Both the position numbers and the translations under genes were made by a program. From Rhodoferax sp. (GTDB lineage: Bacteria > Pseudomonadota > Gammaproteobacteria > Burkholderiales > Burkholderiaceae_C): DNA of 48,726 bases. The notes below the pieces were generated by a model. The model was not told the DNA's origin and searched no databases. It saw only the letters and a list, made by a program, of their open reading frames with translations. Shown here in pieces: positions 31,411-41,077 of the stretch (positions are counted from its first letter, which is position 1; each line of letters starts with the position of its first letter). The stretch lies in assembly GCA_025351745.1 (NCBI GenBank), contig JANXVI010000039.1, forward strand, positions 1-48,726, written 5' to 3'.

Positions 31411-33771
31411 ATGCCAATTCAGACGCCGATTTCCCCCAAGCCACCGATCTCCAATTCTGCGGAAAAGAGCGCCCAGTTGCGCCAAGCCGCGCTGGAGTAC
31501 CACGAGTTTCCGACACCAGGGAAAATCGCCGTCAGTGCCACCAAGCAATTGGTCAATCAACATGACTTGGCACTGGCTTACTCGCCCGGCGTCGCCGCAC
31601 CTTGCGAGGAGATCGTCAAAGACCCCAACAACGCCTACAAGTACACCAGCCGCGGCAACCTGGTCGCGGTCATCACCAACGGCACAGCCGTTCTTGGCCT
31701 GGGTGACATCGGGCCACTGGCCTCCAAGCCGGTTATGGAAGGCAAGGGCGTGCTATTCAAGAAATTCGCCGGCATCGACGTGTTTGACTTGGAGATTGAC
31801 GAGAAGCACGACCTGGACAAGCTGGTTGACATCATTGCCTCGCTAGAGCCGACTTTCGGTGGCATCAACCTGGAAGACATCAAGGCACCCGATTGCTTTT
31901 ACGTGGAGCGCAAGCTGCGCGAGCGCATGAAGATTCCAGTCTTCCACGACGACCAGCACGGCACCGCTATCTGCGTCGGTGCGGCAATTCTGAATGGCCT
32001 CAAGGTCGTCGGCAAAGATCCGAAAAAGGTCAAGCTAGTCACATCCGGAGCGGGTGCGGCGGCGCTTGCTTGCCTGGGCTTGATGGTGAAACTGGGCATC
32101 CCGCGTGAAAACATTTGGGTTACCGACTTGGCGGGCCTCGTCTACGAAGGCCGCGTCGAACTGATGGACGAGGACAAGACCCAGTTTGCGCAAAACACGA
32201 ACGAACGCTCTCTGCGCGAAGCCATCGTCGGTGCCGACATCTTTCTTGGCTTGTCTGCCGGTGGCGTGCTCAAGCCCGATATGGTCAAGACCATGGCCGC
32301 CCGGCCGCTGATTTTTGCACTGGCCAACCCAACGCCCGAAATCCTGCCCGAAGAGGTCAAGGCGGTGCGGGACGACGCCATCATGGCCACCGGCCGCACG
32401 GACTACCCCAACCAGGTCAACAACGTGCTGTGCTTTCCGTACATTTTCCGGGGTGCACTGGATGCCGGTGCTTCCACCATCACAGTTGAAATGGAGATTG
32501 CAGCCGTGCACGCCATTGCCGACCTGGCGCAGGCCGAACAAAGTGAAGTGGTCGCCATGGCTTATGCCGGTGAGCAACTCGCCTTTGGCCCCGAATACCT
32601 GATTCCCAAACCGTTTGACCCGCGCCTGATGATGAAGATCGCGCCGGCCGTCGCCCAGGCCGCAGCCGACAGCGGTGTCGCGTTGCGCCCCATCGCCGAC
32701 ATGGATGCCTACCGCGAGCGATTGCAAAGCTTTGTCTACGCGTCGGGAACGACGATGAAGCCCATCTTCACGGCCGCCAAGAAGGCGCTGAAGAAACGCG
32801 TGGCCTTTGCCGAAGGTGAAGAGGAACGCATCCTGCGCGCAGCCCAGATCGTCGTTGACGAGGGCATTGCCTTACCCACGCTGATCGGTCGCCCCAGTGT
32901 CATCGCCGAACGGGTGGAGAAATTCGGACTGCGTTTGAAAGAGGGAGTGGACTACAACGTGGTCAACGTAGAGCAGGACCACCGCTATCGCGATTTCTGG
33001 CAGACGTACCACCAGATGACCGAGCGCAAGGGCGTGACCGCTCAAATGGCCAAGATAGAGATGCGCCGACGCCTGACGTTGATCGGCTCCATGCTGCTGC
33101 ACAAGGGCGATGTGGACGGCATGATTTGCGGCACCTGGGGCACAACGGCCGTGCACCTCCAGTACATCGACCAGGTCATTGGCAAGCGTCCGCCTTCGGG
33201 CGACGACATCGGGGTCGCGGACGTGCCCATCTACGCCTGCATGAATGGCCTGATGCTGCCGGGGCGCCAGGTCTTCCTGGTCGACACCCATGTCAACTAC
33301 GACCCTACGGCACCGCAGCTGGCCAAGATCACCATGATGGCGGCCGAAGAGATGCGCCGCTTTGGCTTTAAGCCCAAGGTCGCCTTGCTAAGCCATTCCA
33401 GCTTTGGCAGCAGCAACGAACCCAGCGCGCTGAAGATGCGCGATACGCTGGCTCTGCTGCAACGGCAGGCGCCCTGGCTGGAGGTCGACGGCGAAATGCA
33501 CGGCGACGTAGCCCTGGACGGCGCTGCCCGCAAAATGCTGATGCCTAACAGCACGCTGAATGGCGATGCCAACTTATTGGTCTTGCCCAATATCGACGCG
33601 GCCAATATCGCCTACAACCTGCTGAAAACCGCCGCCGGTGGCAACATCGCCATTGGACCCGTGTTGCTGGGTGCCGCCAAACCGGTGCATGTACTCACCG
33701 CCAGTACGACGGTACGGCGAATTGTAAATATGACAGCGCTTACTGTGGCAGATGCGAATGCCAGCCGTTAG
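31411..33771 (+). CDS. maeB: NADP-dependent malic enzyme with phosphotransacetylase-like C-terminus
   Basis: A 786-residue protein. The N-terminal malic enzyme domain (about 15-425) has [35 protein letters not shown] and the NAD(P)-binding [14 protein letters not shown]. The C-terminal PTA-like domain (about 440-780) has [12 protein letters not shown] and [18 protein letters not shown]; in this family it is regulatory, without transacetylase activity. It converts malate to pyruvate plus CO2 with NADPH. ATG 31411 has an AGAGG about seven bases upstream, so the track's 31369 start is not used. A TACAAT sequence about 75 bases upstream could be its -10. Confidence 0.95.
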   Translation: MPIQTPISPKPPISNSAEKSAQLRQAALEYHEFPTPGKIAVSATKQLVNQHDLALAYSPGVAAPCEEIVKDPNNAYKYTSRGNLVAVITNGTAVLGLGDIGPLASKPVMEGKGVLFKKFAGIDVFDLEIDEKHDLDKLVDIIASLEPTFGGINLEDIKAPDCFYVERKLRERMKIPVFHDDQHGTAICVGAAILNGLKVVGKDPKKVKLVTSGAGAAALACLGLMVKLGIPRENIWVTDLAGLVYEGRVELMDEDKTQFAQNTNERSLREAIVGADIFLGLSAGGVLKPDMVKTMAARPLIFALANPTPEILPEEVKAVRDDAIMATGRTDYPNQVNNVLCFPYIFRGALDAGASTITVEMEIAAVHAIADLAQAEQSEVVAMAYAGEQLAFGPEYLIPKPFDPRLMMKIAPAVAQAAADSGVALRPIADMDAYRERLQSFVYASGTTMKPIFTAAKKALKKRVAFAEGEEERILRAAQIVVDEGIALPTLIGRPSVIAERVEKFGLRLKEGVDYNVVNVEQDHRYRDFWQTYHQMTERKGVTAQMAKIEMRRRLTLIGSMLLHKGDVDGMICGTWGTTAVHLQYIDQVIGKRPPSGDDIGVADVPIYACMNGLMLPGRQVFLVDTHVNYDPTAPQLAKITMMAAEEMRRFGFKPKVALLSHSSFGSSNEPSALKMRDTLALLQRQAPWLEVDGEMHGDVALDGAARKMLMPNSTLNGDANLLVLPNIDAANIAYNLLKTAAGGNIAIGPVLLGAAKPVHVLTASTTVRRIVNMTALTVADANASR

Positions 33772-33837
33772 GACCGAATGGAAAAGTTTGCGCCCACTTA
33801 CTTCACAAAATATTACATAGTCTATGCTTAAAATTTG

Positions 33838-33855
33838 AGCAAGGCCTTGCTTTTT
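33838..33855 (+). terminator. Weak hairpin with T-run after maeB
   Basis: AGCAAGGCCTTGCT palindrome followed by TTTTT. The stem can only be five bp with a four-base loop. AT-rich sequence with a TTCACA-N15-TATGCT promoter-like pair at 33802-33828 lies just before it, so it may instead be part of the leader of the RNase gene. Confidence 0.35.
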
Positions 33856-33923
33856 GGAACGGAATACACGACACTCTATCTCTTGGATTTTCCGGGTTTA
33901 CCCGGAGCCGTTTGAGAGGTTTC

Positions 33924-34310
33924 ATGGTGCGCAGAGGTATTGCTAAGTTAGTGCTCACCAGCGTATTGCTGTTGGTGTCCGGGGCTTGGGGGGCTGTACA
34001 AGCCAGGGAGTCAAACCCAGCCAGCGCTACGGTTGCACTGAACCAATTGCCACCGCAAGGTGTCGAAACCTACCAGTTGATCCACCAGGGTGGACCCTTT
34101 CCATTTGAAAAGGACGGTGTGGTTTTTGGCAACCGCGAGCGGGTGCTACCAGCCGCAAAGCGTGGTTACTACCGCGAATACACCGTCAAAACACCCCGGT
34201 CACGCGACCGAGGCGCCCGTCGAATTGTGTGTGGAGGCCAAACCACTGCACCAGATGCCTGTTACTACACGGCCGATCACTATGCGAGTTTTCGCAAGAT
34301 CGTGCCTTGA
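33924..34310 (+). CDS. Secreted barnase-type guanyl-specific ribonuclease
   Basis: A 128-residue protein with a signal peptide (KLVLTSVLLLVSGAWGAVQA) and a microbial RNase (N1/T1/barnase) fold: GGPFPFEKDGVVFGNRERVL, a Glu in YYREYTV, Arg in RGARRIVCG and the late His in YYTADHYASFRKIV. These fit the barnase Glu73, Arg83/87 and His102 positions. The two Cys (VCGG and ACYY) may form a disulfide. ATG 33924 has GAGAGG just upstream. A barstar gene follows after 35 bases, which would protect the cytoplasm from unexported enzyme. Confidence 0.85.
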   Translation: MVRRGIAKLVLTSVLLLVSGAWGAVQARESNPASATVALNQLPPQGVETYQLIHQGGPFPFEKDGVVFGNRERVLPAAKRGYYREYTVKTPRSRDRGARRIVCGGQTTAPDACYYTADHYASFRKIVP

Positions 34311-34345
34311 ACCGAATTTGTACCTTTTAAGAAAGTGAAGTAGGA

Positions 34346-34747
34346 ATGGATATGCCACTTCGAACCGTCAGAACGAACATCGTTCAATCGATTCGGGCCT
34401 TTAGGGTGCCGGATTTGCAGGAAGCTGCACAGGGCTTGGGTCACCACTTCCTGTATGCCAATTTGGCCGAAGCACAGACCAAGCAGGATGTGTTGGACAT
34501 GATTGGCAGTCAATTCAAGTTGCCCGCGCATGTGGGCAAGAATTTTGACGCGCTGTACGACAGCATGACCGACCCGGTGCACAAGTCGGGTCCACAGCCT
34601 GGCTTCATCGCCGTGCTGGAGCACATTCCCGCCAACACCAAGTTTGACAAGGAAGCGCGCGAGCAACTGCTCGACATCTTCCGAGACACTGCCGACTATT
34701 GGGGGGACCGGAAAATACCGTTCCGATGCTTCTATTCTTTTCTGTAG
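34346..34747 (+). CDS. Barstar family ribonuclease inhibitor
   Basis: A 133-residue cytoplasmic protein with the barstar pattern: LYANLAEAQTKQDVLDMIG, LPAHVGKNFDALYDSM and IPFRCFYSFL near the end. It would bind and block the RNase encoded just upstream. The SD AAGTAGGA sits only one base before ATG 34346 but six before ATG 34352 (MPLRTV), so the second start may be the true one. The upstream RNase and this gene make a single unit. Confidence 0.85.
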   Translation: MDMPLRTVRTNIVQSIRAFRVPDLQEAAQGLGHHFLYANLAEAQTKQDVLDMIGSQFKLPAHVGKNFDALYDSMTDPVHKSGPQPGFIAVLEHIPANTKFDKEAREQLLDIFRDTADYWGDRKIPFRCFYSFL

Positions 34748-34780
34748 CCCGTTCTGCACACACCAGCCAAGCAGAACGGG
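34748..34780. other. Perfect 10-bp hairpin after the barstar gene
   Basis: CCCGTTCTGC and GCAGAACGGG flank a 13-base loop, starting at the barstar stop. There is no T-run on either strand, so it is not a classic terminator; it may stabilise the mRNA end. Confidence 0.55.
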
Positions 34781-34950
34781 CGAACGAGGCAAACGGTACC
34801 ACCGCCCAAGCCGCATCCATTGCGGGTATTGATGTGGCTACTGAATCGGGCGAGAAGATGCCCACCGACAAATTGTTGGACGTGTCCCCATTGGCGCTGC
34901 GCATGAGCAGCCCCTTTAATTCGGGGTATTGGCTCGCAGCGGCGTAAAAG
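34781..34950. other. Gene-poor segment
   Basis: An open frame (end of the track ORF 34699..34947, ending MSSPFNSGYWLAAA) crosses it but has no SD or family match and begins inside the barstar gene. I see no supported gene; it could be the relic of a small ORF. Confidence 0.4.
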
Positions 34951-35030
34951 GGTTCCCCCCCCTGAGGCGCTATGCGTCTTCCCCCTTGGGGGGGACACGC
35001 ACAGTGGCCTGGCAGAGCCAGTTCCACGGG
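34951..35030. repeat. GC-rich palindromic repeat (CCCCCTTGGGGGG core)
   Basis: Two poly-C/poly-G blocks, CCCCCCCCTGAGGCGC and CCCCCTTGGGGGGGAC, then AGTGGCCTGGCAGAGCCA. The C5-T-(T/C)-G5 core is shared with the elements at 35970 and 43363. It resembles extragenic palindromes common in Comamonadaceae genomes (recalled, not searched). Confidence 0.5.
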
Positions 35031-35054
35031 TGTCCTGGAAAACTACCCTTCACC

Positions 35055-35086
35055 AAAAAAAAGCCCACCAATCGGTGGGCTTTTTT
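35055..35086. terminator. Bidirectional Rho-independent terminator
   Basis: A8-GCCCACC-AATC-GGTGGGC-T6: a perfect 7-bp stem with an A-run and a T-run, so it can stop transcription on both strands. It abuts the ksgA stop (minus strand) and faces the barstar side. Confidence 0.9.
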
Positions 35087-35903
35087 ACGCCTGCTTTGCA
35101 AGGCTTGGGTGCTGCACCAATGCCACGTATTCGTCCACCGGCACTTCCTCGGCTCGCCTTTGTACATCGAAGCTGCCGCTGAATCCCTGATCGTCCAGCC
35201 AACGGCCCAGTGTGTTGCGCAGTATCTTGCGGCGCTGACTGAAGGCCACTTGCACGAGTTCGCTCAACAGCGTCACGTCCAGCGCGGGCGGATGCTCCAG
35301 CGGAACCATGCGCACGACGGCACTGTTGACGCGGGGCGGAGGATCGAAACTTTCAGGTGGCACCAGCAACACATTCTTCATTGCATAGCGCCACTGCAAC
35401 ATCACGCTCAGCCGCCCAAAGGCCGATGTTGCAGGCTTCGCCACCATGCGGTCGATGACCTCTTTTTGCAACATGAAGTGCTGGTCTTCCACAACATTCA
35501 CGGCGTCCAGCAGATGGAACAGGATGGGAGTCGAAATGTTGTAGGGCAGGTTGCCCACCACACGCAGCTTCTCGGATGCGGCGGGCATGGCGGCATCGTT
35601 TGCTATTGAATTCGTAGCTATCCACGTAGACTGCACGAGGGCAAAGTCCACTTTCAACGCATCGGCCTCGATGACGGTGAGCTGGCCATGTGCCCGCAAC
35701 CGAACAGCCAGATCGCGGTCCAGCTCGATGACGGTCAAATGCCCCAAGCGCTCAACCAAGGGTTGGGTCAGCGCCGCCAGCCCCGGGCCGATCTCCACCA
35801 TGCGCTGCCCCGGCTTGGGCGCGATAGCATCCACAATGGCATCGACGATGCCCCCATCGGTCAAAAAATGCTGGCCAAAACGTTTGCGCGCGATGTGTTT
35901 CAT
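35085..35903 (-). CDS. rsmA: 16S rRNA dimethyladenosine transferase
   Basis: A 272-residue KsgA that dimethylates A1518 and A1519 of 16S rRNA. Signatures: [49 protein letters not shown] and the C-terminal [13 protein letters not shown]. Between the SAM-site Asp region ([12 protein letters not shown]) and VVGNLPYN there is an extra stretch, [20 protein letters not shown], encoded largely by a dispersed repeat (35599-35642). The insertion is in-frame and on a loop, so the enzyme is probably active. surA is upstream after 125 bases; the pdxA gene that often lies between surA and ksgA is absent. Confidence 0.93.
   Translation of the reverse strand: MKHIARKRFGQHFLTDGGIVDAIVDAIAPKPGQRMVEIGPGLAALTQPLVERLGHLTVIELDRDLAVRLRAHGQLTVIEADALKVDFALVQSTWIATNSIANDAAMPAASEKLRVVGNLPYNISTPILFHLLDAVNVVEDQHFMLQKEVIDRMVAKPATSAFGRLSVMLQWRYAMKNVLLVPPESFDPPPRVNSAVVRMVPLEHPPALDVTLLSELVQVAFSQRRKILRNTLGRWLDDQGFSGSFDVQRRAEEVPVDEYVALVQHPSLAKQA
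35599..35642 (-). repeat. Dispersed 44-bp repeat, family C copy 4, inside ksgA
   Basis: On the minus strand it reads GCCCTCGTGCAGTCTACGTG...TAGCTACGAATTCAATAGC. It aligns without gaps to copy 2 (41026-41069) at about 30 of 44 positions. In-frame in ksgA. Confidence 0.65.
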
Positions 35904-35969
35904 GGGACAAAGCGACGCGCAGTCGACGGCGTGACGGGCAAAAGTCCACGCCGGGCCGCCCCAAGTGGA

Positions 35970-36020
35970 CTTAGCCCCCTCGGGGGGCAGCGACCCGCAG
36001 AGCGGTGGAGCGTGGGGGTC
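35970..36020. repeat. GC-rich palindromic repeat, family B copy
   Basis: TAGCCCCCTCGGGGGGCAGCGACCCGCAGAGCGGTGGAGCGTGGGGG. The sequence pattern CCCCCTCGGGGG-CAG-GACCCGC-nAGCGG-G-n-CGTGGGG is repeated at 43363-43411. It lies between surA and ksgA. Confidence 0.65.
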
Positions 36021-36028
36021 ATATAGTT

Positions 36029-37339
36029 TTACTGCGGCGGCTCGCGAAACTCCACGAATGCATTGGCCCTGATCTCCTGAGCCCAGGTGGTGAAAGCGGC
36101 GTCATACTTGCTGGCGCGCAACTGGTTGCGTATGGTCTCGCGCACTTCCTGGGGCTTCATTTCCACGCGGCGACGTTCCATCAATTCGATCAGGTGCACA
36201 CCAAAACGCGACACCATCGGAGGGCTGATCTGGCCTTCCGCCAAACGGTTCATGGTCTCTTCAAACTCGGGCACAAAGGCACCGGGGCTAACCCAACCCA
36301 AATCACCGCCCTGCGTGGAACTACCGTCTTGCGAGTGCTCGCGGGCCAGGGCGGCAAACGTAGCGGTCTTGGCCTCAATACGCTTCTTGAAGTCGGCCAG
36401 CTTGGCAAGGGCCGCCGCTTGCGTCAACTCAGGGCTGGTGCGCAACAAGATGTGCCGTGCATGGCTTTGGACGATGGCCATGGAAGGCGCAGCGGGCGCC
36501 TTGCGTTCGATCACTTTCAAAATGTGGAACCCGGCGTTGGTGCGCACGATGTCCGACACTTCGCCCACGCCCAGATTTTGGGTCGCGGTCAGGAATGCTG
36601 GAGGAAAACGATCGGCCCGGCGTAGTCCCAATTGACCGCCATTGGCCCGGTCACCAGCCGAAAGCTCCTGTACCAGGGCAGCGAAGTCTTCACCTGCGCG
36701 GATGCGGGCCAGCACTTTTTGCGCCTGCGCGAACAGGACAGCAGCCTGGTCGCTGGTTGCTTTTTCGGGCACCGAAACCAGCAGGTGGGCCAGGTTGACT
36801 TCTTGCGCCAACGGGTCTGCACTGCCGCCTTGCTGTTCCGCCAGCGCGCGGTCGATGTCCGCCTCGGAGATGCGGATACGGCCTTCGACCTGTTGCTCAT
36901 GCAGACGCGACAGGATCACCTGGTCACGCAACTGTTTGCGGAACTGGCCGATTGTCATTCCGTCCTTGCGCACACGGGCACGCAATTCAGCGACATCCAC
37001 CTGGTTTTGGCGGGCAACAGCTTGTTCTGATTGGTCGACGATGGCTTCGTCGACACGGATGCCGGCCTCTTGGGCCACTTGCAATTGCGCCCGCTCGTTG
37101 ATCAGGCGCTCCAACACCCGGCGGCGCAAATCGTCCATGGGCGGTACGGTCTGGCGTTGCTGCGTGAGATCGTTGATCACGCGCTGCATGGCCGACCGGA
37201 CCTCGCTGTTGGTGATGGGCTCGGAGCTCACCACGGCCACAATATAGTCCGCCTGCTGCGCGGCTTGGGCATGCGCCCCAAACGCCAGAACGCTGCAATA
37301 TATGCCCAATAGAGGGGTTGCCCACATTCGAAAATTCAT
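36029..37339 (-). CDS. surA: Periplasmic chaperone / peptidyl-prolyl isomerase
   Basis: A 436-residue exported protein with a signal peptide (ending AFGAHAQA), an N-terminal SurA chaperone domain ([16 protein letters not shown], about 30-175) and two parvulin domains (about 175-275 with [14 protein letters not shown] and [19 protein letters not shown]; about 290-390 with [14 protein letters not shown] and [16 protein letters not shown]). It helps outer-membrane proteins, including LptD, fold. lptD lies six bases upstream on the same strand, the classical lptD-surA order. The SD is GAGAG. Confidence 0.95.
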   Translation of the reverse strand: MNFRMWATPLLGIYCSVLAFGAHAQAAQQADYIVAVVSSEPITNSEVRSAMQRVINDLTQQRQTVPPMDDLRRRVLERLINERAQLQVAQEAGIRVDEAIVDQSEQAVARQNQVDVAELRARVRKDGMTIGQFRKQLRDQVILSRLHEQQVEGRIRISEADIDRALAEQQGGSADPLAQEVNLAHLLVSVPEKATSDQAAVLFAQAQKVLARIRAGEDFAALVQELSAGDRANGGQLGLRRADRFPPAFLTATQNLGVGEVSDIVRTNAGFHILKVIERKAPAAPSMAIVQSHARHILLRTSPELTQAAALAKLADFKKRIEAKTATFAALAREHSQDGSSTQGGDLGWVSPGAFVPEFEETMNRLAEGQISPPMVSRFGVHLIELMERRRVEMKPQEVRETIRNQLRASKYDAAFTTWAQEIRANAFVEFREPPQ

Positions 37340-37345
37340 GGTCTC

Positions 37346-39781
37346 TCAATCAAAGTTGGTAAAGCGGCTGCTCGTGCCGCCCGAATCACGCAAATTTTGG
37401 TAGCGCGAAATGTTTTGGGTCAGGGCCTGTATGGGGTTTCCACCCAAACCCAGACGCGTAAAACCGACAAATTCAAGCTGAAACATCACGCGCCCAGTTG
37501 CTGTGGAACTGCTGGTTTGCACCCGCTCCAGCACCACACGTGCCAGCCAGCAGCCCGCATCGTACTCGACACCCAAAACCGTGTCGACCAGGCGCCGCTC
37601 GTTCAAGCTGTAGTTGAGGCGCCCCACGCTGTAATAGCGTCCTTCACCTTGACCCTTGCCCGGGCCCAGTTCTTGGCCTTTGTCGCCCCACAGACTGTTC
37701 AGCGGCCACTGCCAGCTGATATCAATCTGCTCGCTGACATCGCGCTGAGATCGGTAGGCCACATTGAGCACCTGGTAGTCGCCGGGGTTATAGCGCACAC
37801 CAACGGTTGAGCGCACGGACCGGTCGGTCTTGCCGTTGTACTGTACCGTTGTGTCCAGCGCCCAATGGTCTTGCACATTGACAGAGGCACCCAGCATCAC
37901 GTCGCTAAAGCCCGCCTGTGCCGGTGCGTCGGTCGGATTCAGCGTCACCCGTTGGTCGGCAAAGCGCAGGCGTTGGGCCACACCAAAGCGGGCCAACTGG
38001 CCACCAGTATCAGCGTCCAGGAAACGCGTCGTCAGCCCCAGAGTCAATAAATTATTGTCGGAGATCTTGTCGTGTCCGACAAATGCGTTTTCCGTGAAGA
38101 TGGTTGCAAAATTGAAGTCGTTGCTGGCCGTGTCGTAATTGGGCAGCGCGCTTTGGCTGCGATAAGGCGTGTAGACGTAAAAGGCCCGCGGCTCCAGTGT
38201 CTGCACCAAGCTGCGGCCAAACAGTTTCGTGTCGCGTTCGAACACCAGGCCGCTGTCCAGGCTGAACGTGGGCACTACGCTGTCCGCCGTCTGCGAGCCG
38301 TTGGCCAACAAACTGTCGAACTGGTAACTGGCTGCATGCAATTGCAATTTGGGTGTTACATAGCCTGCCGGAGCCAACCACGGGCGGCTGACTTGCAGCA
38401 GGGCCACGGCGCGCTGGGCATTGGGTTGCAAGGTGCGGCTTTTGTCGGCATCAAACTGCGTGAAGTCACCATCCAGCGACCAGTCAATGCCGTGGACATT
38501 GGTCAACGCATAGCGGGCCGTGATCTGCGGCATCCGGTCATAGGGCGGCACGATTGGCGCAGTCACGTCTTGCAGCGTTTGCCACTTGAGCAAGCGCAGG
38601 CTGCTGGAAAACGCGCCTAGCCCCCACGTGGCAGTCAGGCCCGACGGCAGCAGGCGCTGTGTGGTCGCCACCCCCACGCTGGCGCTGGTATTGGCAATGG
38701 CGTTGGCATCGGCAATGGTGCTGGTCGTGGTGAAATCACGCCAATAATTGTCATCACTGACACGGTTGATATTGGCTGCCAAGCCGACGGAGCCAATCGG
38801 TGTCGCCAACACGCCCTGGTGCAGGAACGACAGCCCCCAGCGGTTAGAGTCGGTCAGCTTGTCGCCCGGCATAAAGTTGGCGCGCACTACGCCGGAGTAT
38901 TCAGGCTCCAGATAGCGGAATTCGGCACCTAGATCCACGCCACGGCGCGTCATCAGCGTCGGGGTGATGGTGGCATCTCGGTTGGGCGCGATGTTCCAGT
39001 AATACGGCAGAGACAACTCAAGACCGTTGTCGGTGCCAAGGCCTATGGTGGGCGGCAGGAGACCGGACTTGCGCTTGGCGGACAGCGGGAAGCTGATGGC
39101 TGGCACCGGCAGGATCGGCACGCCCTTGAAGCTCAGCACCACGCCTTGGGCAGTGCCAATGTCTTCGTCGTTGTCCAGGCTGATGCGCGAGGCGCGCAGA
39201 ATCCAGTCGGGCAGCCACTCGGGACCGGGCTTGCGTCGGCAGGTGGTGTAACTGGCATCGTGAATGACGGTATGGTTTTCGTCAATAAACTCCGCCCGTT
39301 TGGCTTCGCCTTGGCCATCGTTCTTCAGAAAGTGGTAACGAGGCTCATCAAAATAGCCCTCAAAGGCATCGACCTTGAGCTCCAGCTTGGGGCCTTCAAA
39401 CATGTCGCCCTTGCGGTTGATGCGTACATTGCCGCTAGCCTTGGCCTGGTCGGCGGGCTGGTCGTACTCCATGCGGTCGGCCCGGATCACGGTGCCGGCC
39501 TTGCGAAAGACCACATTGCCTTCAATCACCGCCTCCAGGTCAGGGCGGCCCGACATGCGGTCGCCTTCGATAAACACCGGGAGTTCCGACGTCTGCGGTG
39601 GCAACTGCTCATCCAACACCAGGCTGGACTTGAGCGGCAGCCCATCTTCAGCTGGCGTGTTCGCCACTGGCGCTGTGCCTTGCGCGCGCACGCCCCCTGC
39701 GGCACAGGCCAATCCGATCAGCACCACCAGCTTGGAGAGCGCAAAACGCTGCGTGGGCGAACGAAGACTCAGGTCACGCAT
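37346..39781 (-). CDS. lptD: LPS-assembly outer-membrane protein
   Basis: An 811-residue protein with a signal peptide (VVLIGLACAAGGVRA), an N-terminal OstA/LptA-like beta-jellyroll (FIEGDRMSGRPDLEAVIEGN..., about 65-200) and a large C-terminal beta-barrel (SGLLPPTIGLGTDNGLELSLP onward). A Cys in YTTCRRKPGPEW is in the conserved disulfide region. With LptE it inserts LPS into the outer leaflet. It heads the lptD-surA operon and is divergent from amgK across 103 bases. Confidence 0.95.
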   Translation of the reverse strand: MRDLSLRSPTQRFALSKLVVLIGLACAAGGVRAQGTAPVANTPAEDGLPLKSSLVLDEQLPPQTSELPVFIEGDRMSGRPDLEAVIEGNVVFRKAGTVIRADRMEYDQPADQAKASGNVRINRKGDMFEGPKLELKVDAFEGYFDEPRYHFLKNDGQGEAKRAEFIDENHTVIHDASYTTCRRKPGPEWLPDWILRASRISLDNDEDIGTAQGVVLSFKGVPILPVPAISFPLSAKRKSGLLPPTIGLGTDNGLELSLPYYWNIAPNRDATITPTLMTRRGVDLGAEFRYLEPEYSGVVRANFMPGDKLTDSNRWGLSFLHQGVLATPIGSVGLAANINRVSDDNYWRDFTTTSTIADANAIANTSASVGVATTQRLLPSGLTATWGLGAFSSSLRLLKWQTLQDVTAPIVPPYDRMPQITARYALTNVHGIDWSLDGDFTQFDADKSRTLQPNAQRAVALLQVSRPWLAPAGYVTPKLQLHAASYQFDSLLANGSQTADSVVPTFSLDSGLVFERDTKLFGRSLVQTLEPRAFYVYTPYRSQSALPNYDTASNDFNFATIFTENAFVGHDKISDNNLLTLGLTTRFLDADTGGQLARFGVAQRLRFADQRVTLNPTDAPAQAGFSDVMLGASVNVQDHWALDTTVQYNGKTDRSVRSTVGVRYNPGDYQVLNVAYRSQRDVSEQIDISWQWPLNSLWGDKGQELGPGKGQGEGRYYSVGRLNYSLNERRLVDTVLGVEYDAGCWLARVVLERVQTSSSTATGRVMFQLEFVGFTRLGLGGNPIQALTQNISRYQNLRDSGGTSSRFTNFD

Positions 39782-39884
39782 CGGGTAAAACGGGGAGCAA
39801 GGGGCATCGACAAGGGATTTCTATTTGGCGCAACGGGCTGTCACAGGAGGTGGTGTTCGGGTGGCTTTGTAGAATGGATTATCC

Positions 39885-41009
39885 ATGAGCCCAACGCCCA
39901 CCCCCCTGGCCCCGGCCGCCCTGCAAATCCCCGTGTGGAGCGATGCCTCCCGGCAGGCCCTTTTTGACACCTGGTTCTCCAGAATTCAGGAGCCGCATCG
40001 GCTCGTACCCGATTCCCTGCGTGCGGCCTCGGTCGATGCCAGCTTTCGGCGTTACCTGCGGGTCGATAGCACTGCAGGCAGCGTACCCACGAGCCGCGTC
40101 ATTATGGATGCACCACCCGACAAGGGCGACTGCAAGCCCTTCGTCGCCGTCGCCGAGTTGATGAGACGGGCCGGGCTGAAAGTACCCGAGATACTGGCCT
40201 GGGACGAGGCCAATGGCTTCATGCTGCTGACCGATCTGGGCACCCACACCATGAAGGACGTCATACAGCCCGACAGCCCGCCACCGCTGGAGCTGTACCT
40301 GGATGCAGTGGAAACCCTGGTCCAATGGCAAAAAGCCTCACGCGAGGGCGTATTGCCAGTCTTTGACCGCGCCTTTGTGATGCGGGAGATGGAGCTTTTC
40401 CCGCAGTGGTACATCGGCGAATACCGTAAGGTCACACCGGACGCTGCGCAGCGCCAGGTACTGGACAAGTCCTTTACCGCGATTGCAGACAGCGCCCTGG
40501 CTTGGCCGAATGTCTTCATGCACCGGGACTTCATGCCGCGAAACCTGATGGCCCCCGTGAATGTAGCCCCCACGCACGGCAAACCCTCCGCCACCCGCCT
40601 GGGAGTATTGGACTTCCAGGACGCCGTCTACGGCCCTATTACCTACGACATTGCCAGCCTGTTGCGCGATGCCTTCCTGAGCTGGGAAGAAGACTTCTGC
40701 CTGGACATCACCATCCGATACTGGGAGAAAGCCCGCAAGGCCGGCCTGCCGGTGGGCAATGACTTTGGCGAGTTCTACAAGGCCGTGGAGTGGATGGGCC
40801 TGCAGCGCCACCTGAAGATCGTCGGCCTGTTTGCACGGCTGACGCTGCGCGACGGCAAGCCGGTCTACCTGACGGATACCCCACGCTTCATCGCCTACAT
40901 CCGCACCACCTGCGCCCGCTACATGGAGCTCAAACCGCTGCTACGTCTGGTTGAAAAGGTGGAAGGTATCGCGGTGCCCAACGCCTATGCTTTTGGCCGG
41001 ACGGCTTAA
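39885..41009 (+). CDS. amgK: Anomeric MurNAc/GlcNAc kinase (aminoglycoside phosphotransferase fold)
   Basis: A 374-residue kinase with the APH-type catalytic loop FMHRDFMPRNLM and the DFG-equivalent LDFQDAVYGPITYD. In Pseudomonas amgK sits beside lptD with murU downstream, and it makes the 1-phosphate used by MurU. Here it is divergent from lptD, supporting that identity, but it is followed by rsmE instead of murU (which is at 17859). A TAGAAT -10-like sequence lies 15 bases before the start. Confidence 0.85.
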   Translation: MSPTPTPLAPAALQIPVWSDASRQALFDTWFSRIQEPHRLVPDSLRAASVDASFRRYLRVDSTAGSVPTSRVIMDAPPDKGDCKPFVAVAELMRRAGLKVPEILAWDEANGFMLLTDLGTHTMKDVIQPDSPPPLELYLDAVETLVQWQKASREGVLPVFDRAFVMREMELFPQWYIGEYRKVTPDAAQRQVLDKSFTAIADSALAWPNVFMHRDFMPRNLMAPVNVAPTHGKPSATRLGVLDFQDAVYGPITYDIASLLRDAFLSWEEDFCLDITIRYWEKARKAGLPVGNDFGEFYKAVEWMGLQRHLKIVGLFARLTLRDGKPVYLTDTPRFIAYIRTTCARYMELKPLLRLVEKVEGIAVPNAYAFGRTA

Positions 41010-41025
41010 GCAGAATCGGCCTCTA

Positions 41026-41069
41026 GCCCTCGTAAACATTGCGTGTGTAGCTCCTAATTTCATAGTGAA
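41026..41069 (+). repeat. Dispersed 44-bp repeat, family C copy 2
   Basis: GCCCTCGTAAACATTGCGTG...TAGCTCCTAATTTCATAG, in the 68-base amgK-rsmE gap, preceded by AATCGGCCTCTA that resembles the bases before copy 1. The rsmE start follows nine bases later without an SD. Confidence 0.65.
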
Positions 41070-41077
41070 TTTATTGC

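Noticed and set aside
34605-35027. 140-residue minus ORF and the 82-residue plus ORF 34699-34947
   Set aside because: Both cross the barstar gene or the repeat region, lack ribosome sites and do not match a family; a relic cannot be excluded for the plus-strand one.
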